A stretch of DNA of 10,519 nt from Glomus cerebriforme (GCA_003550305.1 QKYT01000201.1:86473-96991); one strand, 5' to 3'. Counted from the stretch's first letter, positions 1 to 8,503 are shown. Notes: a model not told the origin generated them from the sequence alone. Translations and numbers: made by a program.

Positions 1-31
1 TTTTTTTTTTTTTTTGCGTCGCAAAAATTAG
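1..31 (+). other. 3' end of an upstream intron
   Basis: A run of 15 T is followed by a short stretch ending in TTAG at 28-31. In the reading frame of the following exon this TAG would be a stop, and the family-like protein sequence begins immediately after it. The simplest reading is a pyrimidine tract plus AG acceptor, with the exon starting at 32. The matching donor lies outside the window. Confidence 0.6.
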
Positions 32-1055
32 AAAGCTGAATGGATTAAATATATTTCGCTCTTTTTTAATAAAGCTGCGATTGCTAATGAAGCTTTCGAT
101 AAAATTCAAAGTAATTATTTATGTCACATGGATAACCTTTCTAAAGTACCAAATGAAACAAAAAAGACAATTGCTTGGGTATCTCTTGAAAATGACAGTT
201 CTTTCACCATTAAAACTCTCTTATTTTATCCAAATATTACTTTTGCTGCGGGTATGTAAAAAAAAATTGTAATTAATAATTATACATTTTTCATTTTTTT
301 TTTAGTTTGTTATTCTAAATATATTATATATATATATATATTTTTTAGCTGGTTTTCTCTGGGATCCTCCGATAACATCCGATCTTACGGTCAATGATTT
401 ACAACAATCTATTTCAAGCGCCTATATTGTAATCGATATGTCAGATCTTTCTGCAAAAGATAGTACACTTGACGCGTGGAAACATTACTTTGGATATGAC
501 CAAATATCAGATCTCCCAAGATTTCTTAAAGAAAAACGTTTGTTCCGTACTCACAGGTTGTTAAATCCTAATGGATTTGATGATTGGACGGAAAGATCTG
601 TGTCGCGACCTGATTTAATATTACAAGATTTGATAGCTATACAATATCCAGTATATCAACCGAATTATGTAGTAAATTGGTTTGATAAATTTGCTGAAAC
701 TGGAGATAATGTTGTTATATCAACAGATAAGTGTGATGACTCTACTTTCGGTTTACCAAAAACTGATTTTGGAACCTGTACTTCAAAGGATTTCCTTGGT
801 GATGGTAAAAATGATAATGGAGATCAAATCATAAACGTTGGTAATCCCGGCGGTAATAATAGTGATGATAATAATAAAGACAAGAAAACAAAAGTGAATC
901 CTGGTGTTATTATTGCAATAGCTCTGACAGGATCCTTATTAATCCTTGGTCTTGGAACTTGGTTATTTGTAGTTGCAAGAAGAAAATACAGAGAAAGATT
1001 TGTTAAATTGAGAGATGAACCTGTAGTTCAAATGAATAGTGTAGAAGTTAAATAG
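32..1055 (+). CDS. Membrane-anchored periplasmic-binding-protein-like (TroA-type) protein, 3' part, exons 32-251 and 349-1055
   Basis: The two exons join in phase to give 308 residues and a TAG stop; the N-terminus is missing upstream. The protein reads like the C-terminal half of bacterial TroA/FecB-type solute-binding proteins. It has an AEWIKYISLFFN helix at about residue 2, a W-V-S strand, the IVIDMS strand, and near residues 140-160 the segment SRPDLILQDLIAIQYPVYQP, matching the RPDLxLxDLIAIxxP signature of that fold. An Asn/Asp/Gly/Lys-rich linker follows. One hydrophobic helix (PGVIIAIALTGSLLILGLGT region) is then followed by an RRK basic stop-transfer cluster and a tail of about 25 residues. 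The layout suggests type I topology, with the binding domain outside the cell or in the lumen. The ligand is unknown; iron chelates or metals bind relatives, but that is only analogy. No ABC-transporter partner is seen here. The base composition is richer than in the flanking decayed DNA, and the frame is clean. Confidence 0.75.
252..348 (+). other. Spliceosomal intron, 97 bp, phase 1
   Basis: The donor GTATGT is at 252-257 and the acceptor TTTTTTAG ends at 348, preceded by a (TA)8 run (325-340) and T tracts. Splicing joins G at 251 with CT at 349 to form an Ala codon and restores one continuous frame. Unspliced, the frame hits a stop at once. An alternative acceptor at 304-305 (TTTAG) would put the downstream exon in the wrong frame, so the acceptor at 347-348 is preferred. 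Confidence 0.85.
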
Positions 1056-1433
1056 ATTTTTTTATAAGGTAAATTTGGATATGATTATCCAAATAGTATA
1101 TATGTATGACAAAGTTCACTTCTTATATTGTATATTGATGTATATTACGTTAAGAATAATTTATATAATTAATAAAATACAATTTTGTTTTTGTAATTAA
1201 AAGGAAATCTTATGATTAACCAAATATTGATCGGATAAAATACAGAATAGATTTTCATCTTTATATTATAAAGATTAAAAAAAGTAAATTCTTTTATTAT
1301 TTTTTTGTTATAAATGAATTATACGAAATTTAGTAATTAACAATAATAATACAATATATTATCCATAAAATTATTTTACTTAGTAATACTTAAAATCAAA
1401 TTTTGGTTTAAAGATAATTATTACATTTAAGCC
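1056..1433 (+). other. 3' UTR and AT-rich spacer
   Basis: Nothing coding was recognised. The first part is probably the 3' UTR of the binding-protein-like gene. The rest is AT-rich without a credible frame. Two CpG sites remain here (near 1231 and 1323), unlike the CpG-free stretch that follows. Confidence 0.5.
1171..1176 (+). promoter_or_regulatory. Candidate polyadenylation signal AATAAA
   Basis: An exact AATAAA lies 115 bp after the stop of the binding-protein-like gene, followed by a T-rich/TTG-rich stretch. The motif is common by chance in DNA this rich in A, so only its position supports it. Confidence 0.4.
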
Positions 1434-1458
1434 ATGTGGTTATTGCTATGTGGTTATT
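1434..1458. repeat. Short tandem duplication (ATGTGGTTATT x2)
   Basis: The 11-mer ATGTGGTTATT occurs at 1434-1444 and again at 1448-1458, a 14-bp period. It lies just before the first recognisable codons of the polymerase remnant. It may be replication slippage, or a trace of the element's edge. Confidence 0.6.
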
Positions 1459-1488
1459 CATATGGATAGTTCACTTAACTATAAAATC

Positions 1489-3780
1489 ATGAGTCATGAA
1501 TTATATAGAAGGTCAGATGCACTAGAAAGATTTGTTACAAAAATTGAGGAGCTTCTAACTATCCAGAAAGAATTATTAGCACCAGCCAAAATTATTATAG
1601 CATGGAGATCTTAAAGCATACAATGAAGCAACAGAATACTGGATTTGTAAGAAGGCTTTTTTCAAGCTATTACCAGAAGTATTATAGAAATTTGAAGAAG
1701 TAAAGTACAAATTGCCTCTTATTTATCATTATTTCTGAAGTTATGATTTTTATCTATTCATAAAAGTTATGAGTAAATTTATGGCTGATAAGCTAAAATG
1801 TATTTCAGAGAATATCAGAAAGTACAAAGCCATAGATATTGGCTAACTCTGATTCTTAGATAGTTTTTAGTATATAGGAATAGAACTTAATAAATTAGTA
1901 AAATGTTTAAAAGAAAAGCTTAAAAAATTTCCTTTAACTATTAAGTACTTTACAGAGAAAGTCTACTTAATAGATAAGATCAAGCTTCTATTTTGAAAGA
2001 ATATTTTTTCATATGATTAAATAAATACATAAAAAAAATTTGACAGAATAAATCATCTACTTAGAAAGGATTTTTATTCAATTCTTGGTTAGCAAAATAT
2101 AAGCAAAAAGGATTATAAATATGTGTAAAAAAATATGGTAAAATAAAGCTTTAAAAACTATGGTTTAGATTCTTTTTATTGTATTTCAGCATCTGAAATA
2201 TTCAATGATTCTTTATACAAGAATAGTGAAATTAAACTCAAATAGAATTTATAAAAGGATAATAATGACAAATTACTGATATACTAAAATAAATAATCTT
2301 TTATATACCAATTATAATCCTAGCAAATCCATATTTTAGATCTTATATATTAATCATAACATTTTATATTTTAGTACTATGATCTAATATATGTCAACAA
2401 AAATACTGGATAAATTAAATCCAGAAAAAATTCCTAATATTTAAATTATTATACCAAATGCAGAAATAAATTATATATTTAAAGTAAATTTAGAAATCCT
2501 AATTTATTTACATAATTTCTTTGCAGATTAATCTTTAGAATTAGAAAAGTAAATAATATTAAAAGATTATTGGTTTAGCTTATATAATAAAAGATTAATA
2601 TATGATAAAGAAGATAAAAAAGATAAATATATAACAGATAAAAAGTTGATTCAGATATTCTTTACTAAAAAGAATTATGTGATTCATTATCAAGCTTTAC
2701 AAATATATATAAAGTTTGGATTGAAAATTATAAAAATTTATAATGCTCTCAAATTTTGATAATCATTATAGATAAAAGCATAATTTAAGAAAAATATTTG
2801 CAAGCATAAAATAATAAAGGCCAATAAAAAAAAGTTTAGAATCATATATTATAAGTTAAAAAATAATGCAATCTTTGACAAATAAATGAAAAATATTCAC
2901 AAGTATATATATGAAATTAGAGCTACTTTGAATAAAAGAAGATAAAAAAATTAAATGTCTAGTAAGTTCTTTTTTATTTATGAATTTCAAACAATTTGAG
3001 AAAGAAATTACATAGTAACTCTAATAAATAAGCCAATCTATATAGGGCAAGCAATTTTTAATATTAGTAAAGCTATGATATATAACTTTTATTACAGTTA
3101 TATAAAGTCATGCTATGGGAAAAAATCCAACTAAGAATGTTTATAAAGATATAGCAAAAAACCAGATATTTTTAATCTTAATTATTTAGAAAACTTATTT
3201 CTAATAAATGATAAGATAAAAAAAAACTTCAATAAATAAACTTAAAGCCAAAAATGTACTTGATTTTTCCAGTTAGTCATGATTTAAAAACTTCTAAAAT
3301 GAATGCAAATTTTAAATAAAGTTAGAGAAAAAAAATTTAGAAAATCTTAGAATTAAAAGAATTGGCAGAAAAAGCATGACATTCAAAAGATTAAAGATGT
3401 TAAAAAATACATAATCAAAAAAAGCGTTTTATTATAACAAATTTTTAGAATATCTTAGAAGTAAAAAGCTAATCTGTCATAATTATAGATGCTATCCAAA
3501 TTAATTTGGAATGTCATAAATATAATTTGGGATGTTTAAATTCATTTGGTTAGTTTATATATAATTTACTAAGTAAAGTACCAAAATAATTTGGAATTTT
3601 ATTATATACTTAAATTGATTTTGAAATTCAGATGGCATTTATAACAGTTTTAATATATATAATTTTTGCAGTTATAATTAACAAATATATCTGAAAAGGA
3701 TAAATAAAATAGGATTAAATCCATATGATAATAAATATTAGATCTTATTTGATAAAATTCAAATTCTTTCATATAAACAT
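1489..3780 (+). pseudogene. Decayed protein-primed family B DNA polymerase (DNA_pol_B_2 type)
   Basis: The likely start is the ATG at 1489 (MSHELYRR..). A one-base shift near 1603 leads into frame 2, where a half-lost zinc-type CxxC is seen (EYWICKK, first Cys replaced by Tyr). An ExoII-like YHYF-stop-SYD segment follows at 1724-1747, then a FLDS block near 1850. From 2292 to about 3234 a single frame is kept. It carries YNPSKS, a motif A remnant (INHNILY, 2349-2369), YMSTKIL, PEKIPNI, NAEINY, KKNYVIHYQALQ, motif-B-like KLKNNAIFDK (2853-2882) and KPIYIGQAI (3030-3056). KPKMYLIF (from 3245) and GLNPYDNK (3712-3735) follow in other frames. The expected catalytic Asp of motif A is Asn (AAT, 2352-2354). 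The YxDTDS motif C is absent between about 3131 and 3159. Many in-frame TAA/TAG and some TGA codons make it non-functional. Polymerases of this type occur on linear plasmids and Maverick/Polinton-like elements. No terminal protein, integrase or terminal inverted repeat was found, so the parent element is not settled. Confidence 0.8.
3474..3647. mobile_element. MITE-like insertion inside the polymerase remnant
   Basis: The left end CTGTCATAA..ATGCTATC and the reverse complement of the right end CTGTTATAA-ATGCCATC match at 15 of 17 aligned positions, both differences being C/T. The left arm carries 6 extra bases (TTATAG). The interior holds a perfect 16-bp palindrome TCCAAATTAATTTGGA (3495-3510), a related copy CCAAAATAATTTGG (3581-3594), and repeated AATTTGG[AG]ATG units. 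Polymerase similarity stops just before it (KKYIIKK near 3400) and resumes after it (GLNPYDNK at 3712), which fits an insertion. No clear target-site duplication is seen, so the borders are tentative. Confidence 0.4.
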
Positions 3781-3985
3781 TAGTGAATTGGACTATATAA
3801 ATACCTAATAGTATATGAAATAACTTTTAAAGAAGTAGAAGAAAGAGCTATAAAAATAAAATTTCATATTAAGGCATAAATGCTTTATAATAAATCTTTT
3901 TTTTTTTAGATAAAAAATTACTAGCAAGTAAAAAATATATTTTATTAATTAAAGTTTTTATATTATTATAGTAGAAATATATAAA
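3781..3985 (+). other. AT-rich remnant 3' of the polymerase
   Basis: A short readable piece (YEITFKEVEERAIKIKFHIK, about 3809-3868) may continue a coding sequence after the polymerase C-terminus, but it soon meets stops. The rest is A/T runs. No family was recognised. Confidence 0.3.
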
Positions 3986-4333
3986 ATGGTTAATCATAAA
4001 GATATAAAATTTGTGCAAGTCAAAATCATAAAAATTGCATTATGAAAGAAAAAAAAATATGATAATTTTGCAAAAAATTATGAAGATTATCTAAAGAAAC
4101 TGCAAGCTAAAAAGGATCTGAATAATTATATTAAAATATTTGCAGTAAAAATATTCCCTAAGAAAGAAACATATACTAAAAGATTAGAAAATTATTGCAA
4201 AAGTTATAAAAATAATAATCTATATGCCAGTCTAAAAAAATTATATAAGCATTATTATTATATAACCAAAGAAAAAAATCATAAAAGGTCAGATGATGAA
4301 ATAAAACAGATGCTTAGAGTAATAATAATCTAG
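3986..4333 (+). pseudogene. Unidentified lysine-rich coding remnant, one in-frame TGA
   Basis: Reading from the ATG at 3986 gives 115 codons to the TAG at 4331, with a single in-frame TGA at 4043. The stretch 4046-4330 is open for 95 codons, which is unusual in sequence where stops are expected about every ten codons. The product is rich in Lys, Tyr and Asn, with helical, possibly coiled-coil character (YEDYLKKLQAKKDL near the middle, RLENYCKSYK later). It has no signal peptide or membrane helix. It lies about 200 bp after the polymerase remnant on the same strand and could be another gene of the same element, but I recognise no family. The TGA may be a decayed CGA or TGG codon, or the true start may lie downstream. 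Confidence 0.45.
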
Positions 4334-4523
4334 TTAATTTTGGCAAACCTTTTTATAAGTTATTTTTTTACTTTAATTTTATCTAATAAATATGAATGAA
4401 AATATAATAATTAAATAAAAAAATATTATTTAAGAAAAATAATATATTTAATAAATAATGCATTTATATAATCCACTTAAAAAATCAAATACAATTGCTA
4501 TAATTATTTAAAAACTCTCATTA
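4334..4523. other. AT-rich stretch, no gene seen
   Basis: There are only A/T runs and short frames broken by stops on both strands. No repeat or RNA gene was recognised. Confidence 0.5.
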
Positions 4524-4767
4524 GAAGTTCTTGATAAATTCTACTGAATAAATAACACTTGATACAAAAAAATTCAGCATGAATTTAACAAAAATAGAAG
4601 ATACAAGTACTAAAATATTATGAATTAAAATAAGAAAAAAAGTTAAAAAAGAAAAAGTAAAAAAAAAATACTTTTATAATGAATTCATGTAAGGATATTT
4701 ATATTAAAATATAGAGAATTCTTATACCAAAAGAAAAATTAAAACAGCTAAAAAACAGATAAAAATC
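4524..4767 (+). pseudogene. Broken coding remnant, left half of an interrupted locus
   Basis: Pieces readable on the plus strand (EVLDKFY, KIQHEFNKNRRYKY from about 4570, then YFYNEFM from 4669 and NIENSYTKRKIKTAKK from 4708) suggest an old Lys/Asn-rich gene with TAA, TAG and TGA codons and at least one frameshift. From 4708 the frame is open up to the end of the direct repeat at 4767. It continues in phase at 8873 if the 4.1-kb segment between the repeats is removed. No family was recognised. Confidence 0.35.
4750..4767 (+). repeat. Left direct repeat, probable target-site duplication
   Basis: AAAAAACAGATAAAAATC is identical to 8855-8872. It sits exactly at the border where AT-rich, CpG-free sequence changes to the GC-rich island. 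The informative core is the 12-mer CAGATAAAAATC; the leading A residues overlap the poly-A in the right copy. Confidence 0.6.
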
Positions 4768-6144
4768 GGAATGGGGGGCAACTCTCCCTGCTGATCCCTA
4801 CGCCATTTTTCTGAAGAAGTTTTGGAAAGAAAAGTTGCGCTTTTTGGCCATTTTGCCCTAAGAAAGCGGTCTTTTAGTCATAGGAAAAGTTGCTCTACGA
4901 TGTTGGACTTAACTAGAAAGGTTTAGAAAGTTTATTATTTAGTATCCAGCATACCAAGTTCCTTCGCAAGTCAGGTCAACATAATTTTCAGTCACCTACG
5001 TCTTTCTTTAAAGTTGATACCTAAGCGGTCATTTGGTATTCTAAGATACGCTCTACATGCACAAGACGGACGGGTTGGACTTGTGGCTGCTCTAGGTGGA
5101 CCCTAGAGCAGGCCTTACGCGAAGTTTCTTTGGAAGTGAAGTAGTTTTTCGCTGAGTTATCGTATGGACTTGGCTCAGCAGGAAAAGGCTTTTCTGAAGT
5201 ATAAGTTTGGTGTAAATTTTTCCTTAATATAATTATAATTTTCATTTTCTGTTGGTGGAAAGGTGGAAGGCATCAAGATTTTCAGGCTCGTGAAGACAAA
5301 TACCGAACTGGCTTTGGAACATAAACATATACCGCTATACTCAATCTGCTTTCCTTGGCTCCAGATTTTGAAGAACTACTGCGGAGTGGTGTCCTTAGGC
5401 GGGAGATGGGGGGGTACTGGAAATTTTGATTGACAGTCGATCATCTGTTGATGATTGGTTCCCTTGTTGTAACATATTCTTAGGTTTTGTTTCACAGATG
5501 GTGATCCCTAATTTTGCCCTCTAAGGTGATGTCATTAGTAGTTGAATAGAAAAATTAATAAAAAGAATAAAATGGTGCGGAAGACGTTAGGTACAGGGTC
5601 AATTCTTAGCATTAGGTAGAACTGGTTTGGGTATTCTGGGAACAAGATTGTTGTTTATTCTGCAATAGGTATATCAAGGATCAAGATTCTTCGATAGGGT
5701 TGGATATTATCCAAGCATCTCTGCTTGCACGTGCCAAGAAGTTTTAGGTAAGTAGTCGTCTCGATTTACTGGAATGAGAAGCATCTGGGCCGTGAGGAAT
5801 TGGCTTATTTCAGAAAGACACCTACCGGGTTGGACGGCGGCTGAAAAGCCATGTAGGTTGGCAAGGTACTGCGGGATGGCCTTCAGACGAGACAGTATAA
5901 GCAGTCGACTTGATTCATCTGGAACATCTGTTAGGGTGCTGAGTTGGGGTACTGGTCCTGATAGGGAAGTGGAGGGATAGAAGTAGGTTTCTTTTTCTTT
6001 CTTATATTTTTAGGTTAGTATTAGATAGTTTTACCTTTCTTTCTGGAGGTTGGTACTAGTAGCCGACTTCTATAATTTCTCTTACAACTTTCTGGTCGAA
6101 GTTATAACAAATCGTACTAGTTAGAAGATCCAATGTGATTGTGG
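4768..6144. other. GC- and CpG-rich island of unknown identity
   Basis: Composition changes abruptly at 4768 (a run of six G at 4773-4778) and returns to AT-rich near 6145. CpG sites are frequent here and almost absent outside. Plus frame 1 from the ATG at 4771 reads to 5238 with four internal stops. Plus frame 0 from 5271 onward reads through several long pieces (for example TYTAILNLLSLAPDFEELLR and QDSSIGLDIIQASLLARAKK), broken by TAA, TAG and TGA. The minus strand has a 100-codon stop-free stretch at 5710-6009, rich in Pro, Ser and Leu, without a usable start near its 5' end, and a 74-codon ORF at 5021-5245. The coding strand is therefore undecided; a poly-A at 8845 would favour plus. I recognise no protein family, LTR or terminal inverted repeat. 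Confidence 0.6.
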
Positions 6145-6145
6145 N
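6145..6145. other. Ambiguous base (N)
   Basis: This is the only undetermined base in the window. It lies at the point where the GC-rich island turns into AT-rich sequence. It may be a simple low-quality call or may mark a doubtful assembly join. Confidence 0.9.
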
Positions 6146-6155
6146 TATATTGTAA

Positions 6156-6424
6156 TATCATAGTACAAAAAAACTCACTGCTAATCTTGTGACATTTCCA
6201 CTGACTGATAAATTAAAAAAATATGAAACAAAAAGTTTTATCAAATTTTGCAAAAAGATCTCAAATTAAAATATATAGAAGTTAATAATTTTTTTATAAA
6301 GCTTGAGAATGAAAAAATTACCAGTAATTTATTTTTCAAGCTAACTAGATGAAAATTTAAGAAATATAGAATGATATTAAGACAAGCATTAGAATTTAAG
6401 AATTATATTAAAGGGCTGGATTAG
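6156..6424 (+). pseudogene. SAM (sterile alpha motif) domain remnant
   Basis: Frame 0 from 6156 gives STKKLTANLVTFPLTDKLKK.. up to about 6247. After a one-base shift, frame 2 continues LQKDLKLKYIEVNN.. through ENEKITSNLFFKLTR and YRMILRQALEF to YIKGLD and a TAG at 6422. The order fits a SAM-like helical bundle: an initial KYxTKSFIKF helix, a short acidic/basic helix, then the KI(T/N)xxxFxxLT signature, then a final helix of the (G/x)MxLxxAL type. SAM domains mediate protein-protein or RNA contacts and are very numerous in arbuscular mycorrhizal fungi. One in-frame TGA (after KLTR) and the frameshift show it is broken. It starts directly after the N at the island border. What the domain was fused to cannot be read. 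Confidence 0.6.
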
Positions 6425-6953
6425 TAATTAATTTATAATATTATAGCTGAAATCTAATGAGTATTATTTTTACAGACATTATCTTTACTAATAAGTATTT
6501 GAAAAACTATAATAAATTTAACAAATTATCTCCTTTCTAAGAAATAGTAATTTTTATTTGTATTATATAATGTGATAGTTTTGAATTTTTATGTATTGTA
6601 AGCCAAGTTCTGATAATATTTTTATTTTATAAATAAAGTATTATTATATATATATAAGAAATATATCATGTATAATAATGCAATATCTGTGCAATGTAGT
6701 GTAACTGCATATTGAAAAATATACGTAGTAAGAAAAAGTTCTTTTAAATATATTTAAACTAGCATAAACAATTTATGACTTTTATTTTTTCTCTATGTCA
6801 AATAAGTGATTACTAATATTAAAAATCTAGATCCTTATTTTTGCATCAAATTTATATTATATTTTTTATAATTGATATTATATTTATTCTGTCTTATTTA
6901 TAATTTTATATATAAATATAATATATACTATTTAAAAAATAAATCTTTTAATA
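6425..6953. other. AT-rich stretch, no gene seen
   Basis: No frame is readable for more than a short distance on either strand. A slightly more complex patch (GCAATATCTGTGCAATG.. near 6680-6710) stands out but has no recognised role. One CpG (about 6723) was seen. Confidence 0.5.
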
Positions 6954-7547
6954 ATGTCTGACAAACTTTTCACTAATGTTAAAGATTAGATTTCAGTTTA
7001 TATTAAAAAATATTTTAAAAGATATATAAATAATTCAAGTTATAATAAAGAGAACATTGAAAAATATTAAAAATAAAAATACCAGCTTTTTTAAATTAAT
7101 CATACAAATGCTTACTAATAAAAATGGTCTATTCAAATTAAGTTTGGAAATATAACCAATATTATGAAATTAGTAAAAAAACTCAAAGAAAAATAAGATA
7201 AGTTACTGCAATAATAGATATCTCTTAAGTAAAGTTATACTATAATTTATTTCTTATTTTTTTTTAAGTAGAAGAATACTCTACATTCATTGAAATTATA
7301 ATCATCTCTAAATTTAATAAATTATGTAATAACTACCAAAAAATATTAAAAGAGAATAATAGAATTATCAATAATATATTTTAAAAGTGAAATTAAAAGA
7401 TTACATAGAAAAGAATATAGTAATAAGGAATTATTAACTATATTAATTCTATATAGCATATTACACAAGTTATTTCACTATTGGAAATGTAATTGAATAA
7501 ATATTTGCCAAAATTTGCATGATGATGATATAATATATAATAAATAA
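6954..7547 (+). pseudogene. Possible coding remnant, frame uncertain
   Basis: From the ATG at 6954 (MSDKLFTNVK..) one frame runs 197 codons without a shift, but it meets 12 TAA/TAG codons and one TGA. Readable blocks include NNSSYNKENIEKY and KFGNITNIMKLVKKLKEK. In the second half another plus frame is cleaner: 7262-7393 is open for about 44 codons (VEEYSTFIEIIIISKFNKLC.., ending at a TAA). This looks like a decayed Lys/Asn/Ile-rich gene with one or more frameshifts. No family was recognised, and chance is not excluded in sequence this AT-rich. Confidence 0.25.
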
Positions 7548-7758
7548 TTTCTCATATATATTAGGTCTTAGTATTTTTTTTGCAAATAAAATTCTTTTTT
7601 ACTTTTGTCTTCATATATGCTTATTTGTACTAATAAAATTTTACAAAAAATACTATATAAGTTATTATGTCTATTACTTTATTCTGTCTTGTTAAAAAAA
7701 ATACAATCATAAATATCTTTTCTATTCATATTAAAAAAGTCAGTTTACTAAGAATTTT
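7548..7758. other. AT-rich stretch
   Basis: T- and A-runs are broken by short motifs. No open frame or repeat was recognised. Confidence 0.4.
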
Positions 7759-7938
7759 AAGAATATTATTAAGATAAAAAAAGCATCAGAGTTCAATAAT
7801 TTTCCTGCAGATAAGCTCAATCTATAAAAGAAGAAAATTCATGATGATTAGGATGATCTTTTAAGCAATCTTTCATTTCAGAATCATCTAAACTTTTTTT
7901 TTAAATTTGTATATGAATTAAATTTAAAATATTATTAA
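7759..7938 (+). pseudogene. Short acidic coding remnant
   Basis: Frame 1 reads KASEFNNFPADKLNL, a TAA, then KKKIHDD, a TAG, then DDLLSNLSFQNHLNFFFKFV and on to a TAA at 7936. The Asp cluster and mixed composition look more protein-like than the surrounding sequence. Family unknown; it may belong to the same lost gene as the 6954-7547 block or the SAM remnant. Confidence 0.25.
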
Positions 7939-8030
7939 TACTTTAAACAATATTTTATATTATTAAAATAATAGTATATAATATTAAACCAATTAATTTT
8001 AATTTTTTAATATCTTTCAATTTTCTAAAA

Positions 8031-8210
8031 ACTAGGAAATGGAAACCATTTTAAGTCTAGAGCGTATATTTTTATTTTTATTTTTTTTAGTAGTCAATAT
8101 TCAATTAATCAAATTTAAGGCATGTGACTGGACAAATAAAAATCGTCACGTAATCATAATGATTATCATTTTACATAAAAATATATAGTTATTCGCTTTG
8201 CTTTAAACAA
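8031..8210. other. Small complex island with three inverted repeats
   Basis: AAATGG-AAA-CCATTT (8037-8051), GTGAC..GTCAC (8124-8128 and 8145-8149) and TAATCAT-A-ATGATTA (8151-8165) lie within 130 bp. Most of the CpG sites of this AT-rich interior are also here (about 8063, 8143, 8149 and 8194). It could be a promoter or operator region, or an element terminus. No open frame of note was seen. Confidence 0.35.
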
Positions 8211-8503
8211 TAAAAAAAGAGTAAAAGTAAATAAAACCTAAAAAAATAAAAACTTAAAAAAAAAATAAACCCAGAAAAAAAATATCTATTTATACTTAAA
8301 AACCTAAAATAAATAAGAAATATAATAAATAAATTTTAAAACTTTATTCATAAAACCTATAAATAAATTATTAATTTTTAAAAAATTCTAAAATTAAAAA
8401 ATGTCAAATTTTTTTATTTATTTCATTTTAACTTCTTATTTATTTATGAATTTAAGAATATAATTATTTATGCAAAACTAAAAATCTTAAAAAACAAATA
8501 GTT
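8211..8503. repeat. G-poor, A-rich low-complexity tract
   Basis: The top strand here is mostly A and T with very few G. Related short units such as AAAACCTAAA, AAAAACCTAAAATAAATAA and AAAACCTATAAATAAA recur. It looks like simple-sequence drift; no gene was seen. Confidence 0.5.

Noticed and set aside
81..272. 63-codon plus-strand ORF from an ATG at 81
   Set aside because: It is a different frame of the exon at 32-251, whose own frame gives family-like sequence and a proper donor site. The ORF runs into the intron.
1434..4749. Classic RIP (C to T at CpA) as the cause of decay
   Set aside because: In the hand-counted sample CpA is not depleted; only CpG is missing.
5021..5245. 74-codon minus-strand ORF as a gene
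   Set aside because: It has no recognisable motif, and the overlapping plus strand is equally readable. It is kept only as an observation within the island.
5774..5980. 68-codon plus-strand ORF as a gene
   Set aside because: It overlaps a longer stop-free minus-strand stretch and another plus frame with better continuity. There is no family and no supporting signal.
4768..6144. LTR retrotransposon or terminal-inverted-repeat transposon
   Set aside because: Comparing the two ends showed neither direct LTR-like repeats nor inverted repeats.
8220..8380. Degenerate telomere-like CCTAAA units
   Set aside because: The units are irregularly spaced and variable. The A-rich, G-poor composition explains them better than a telomeric array.
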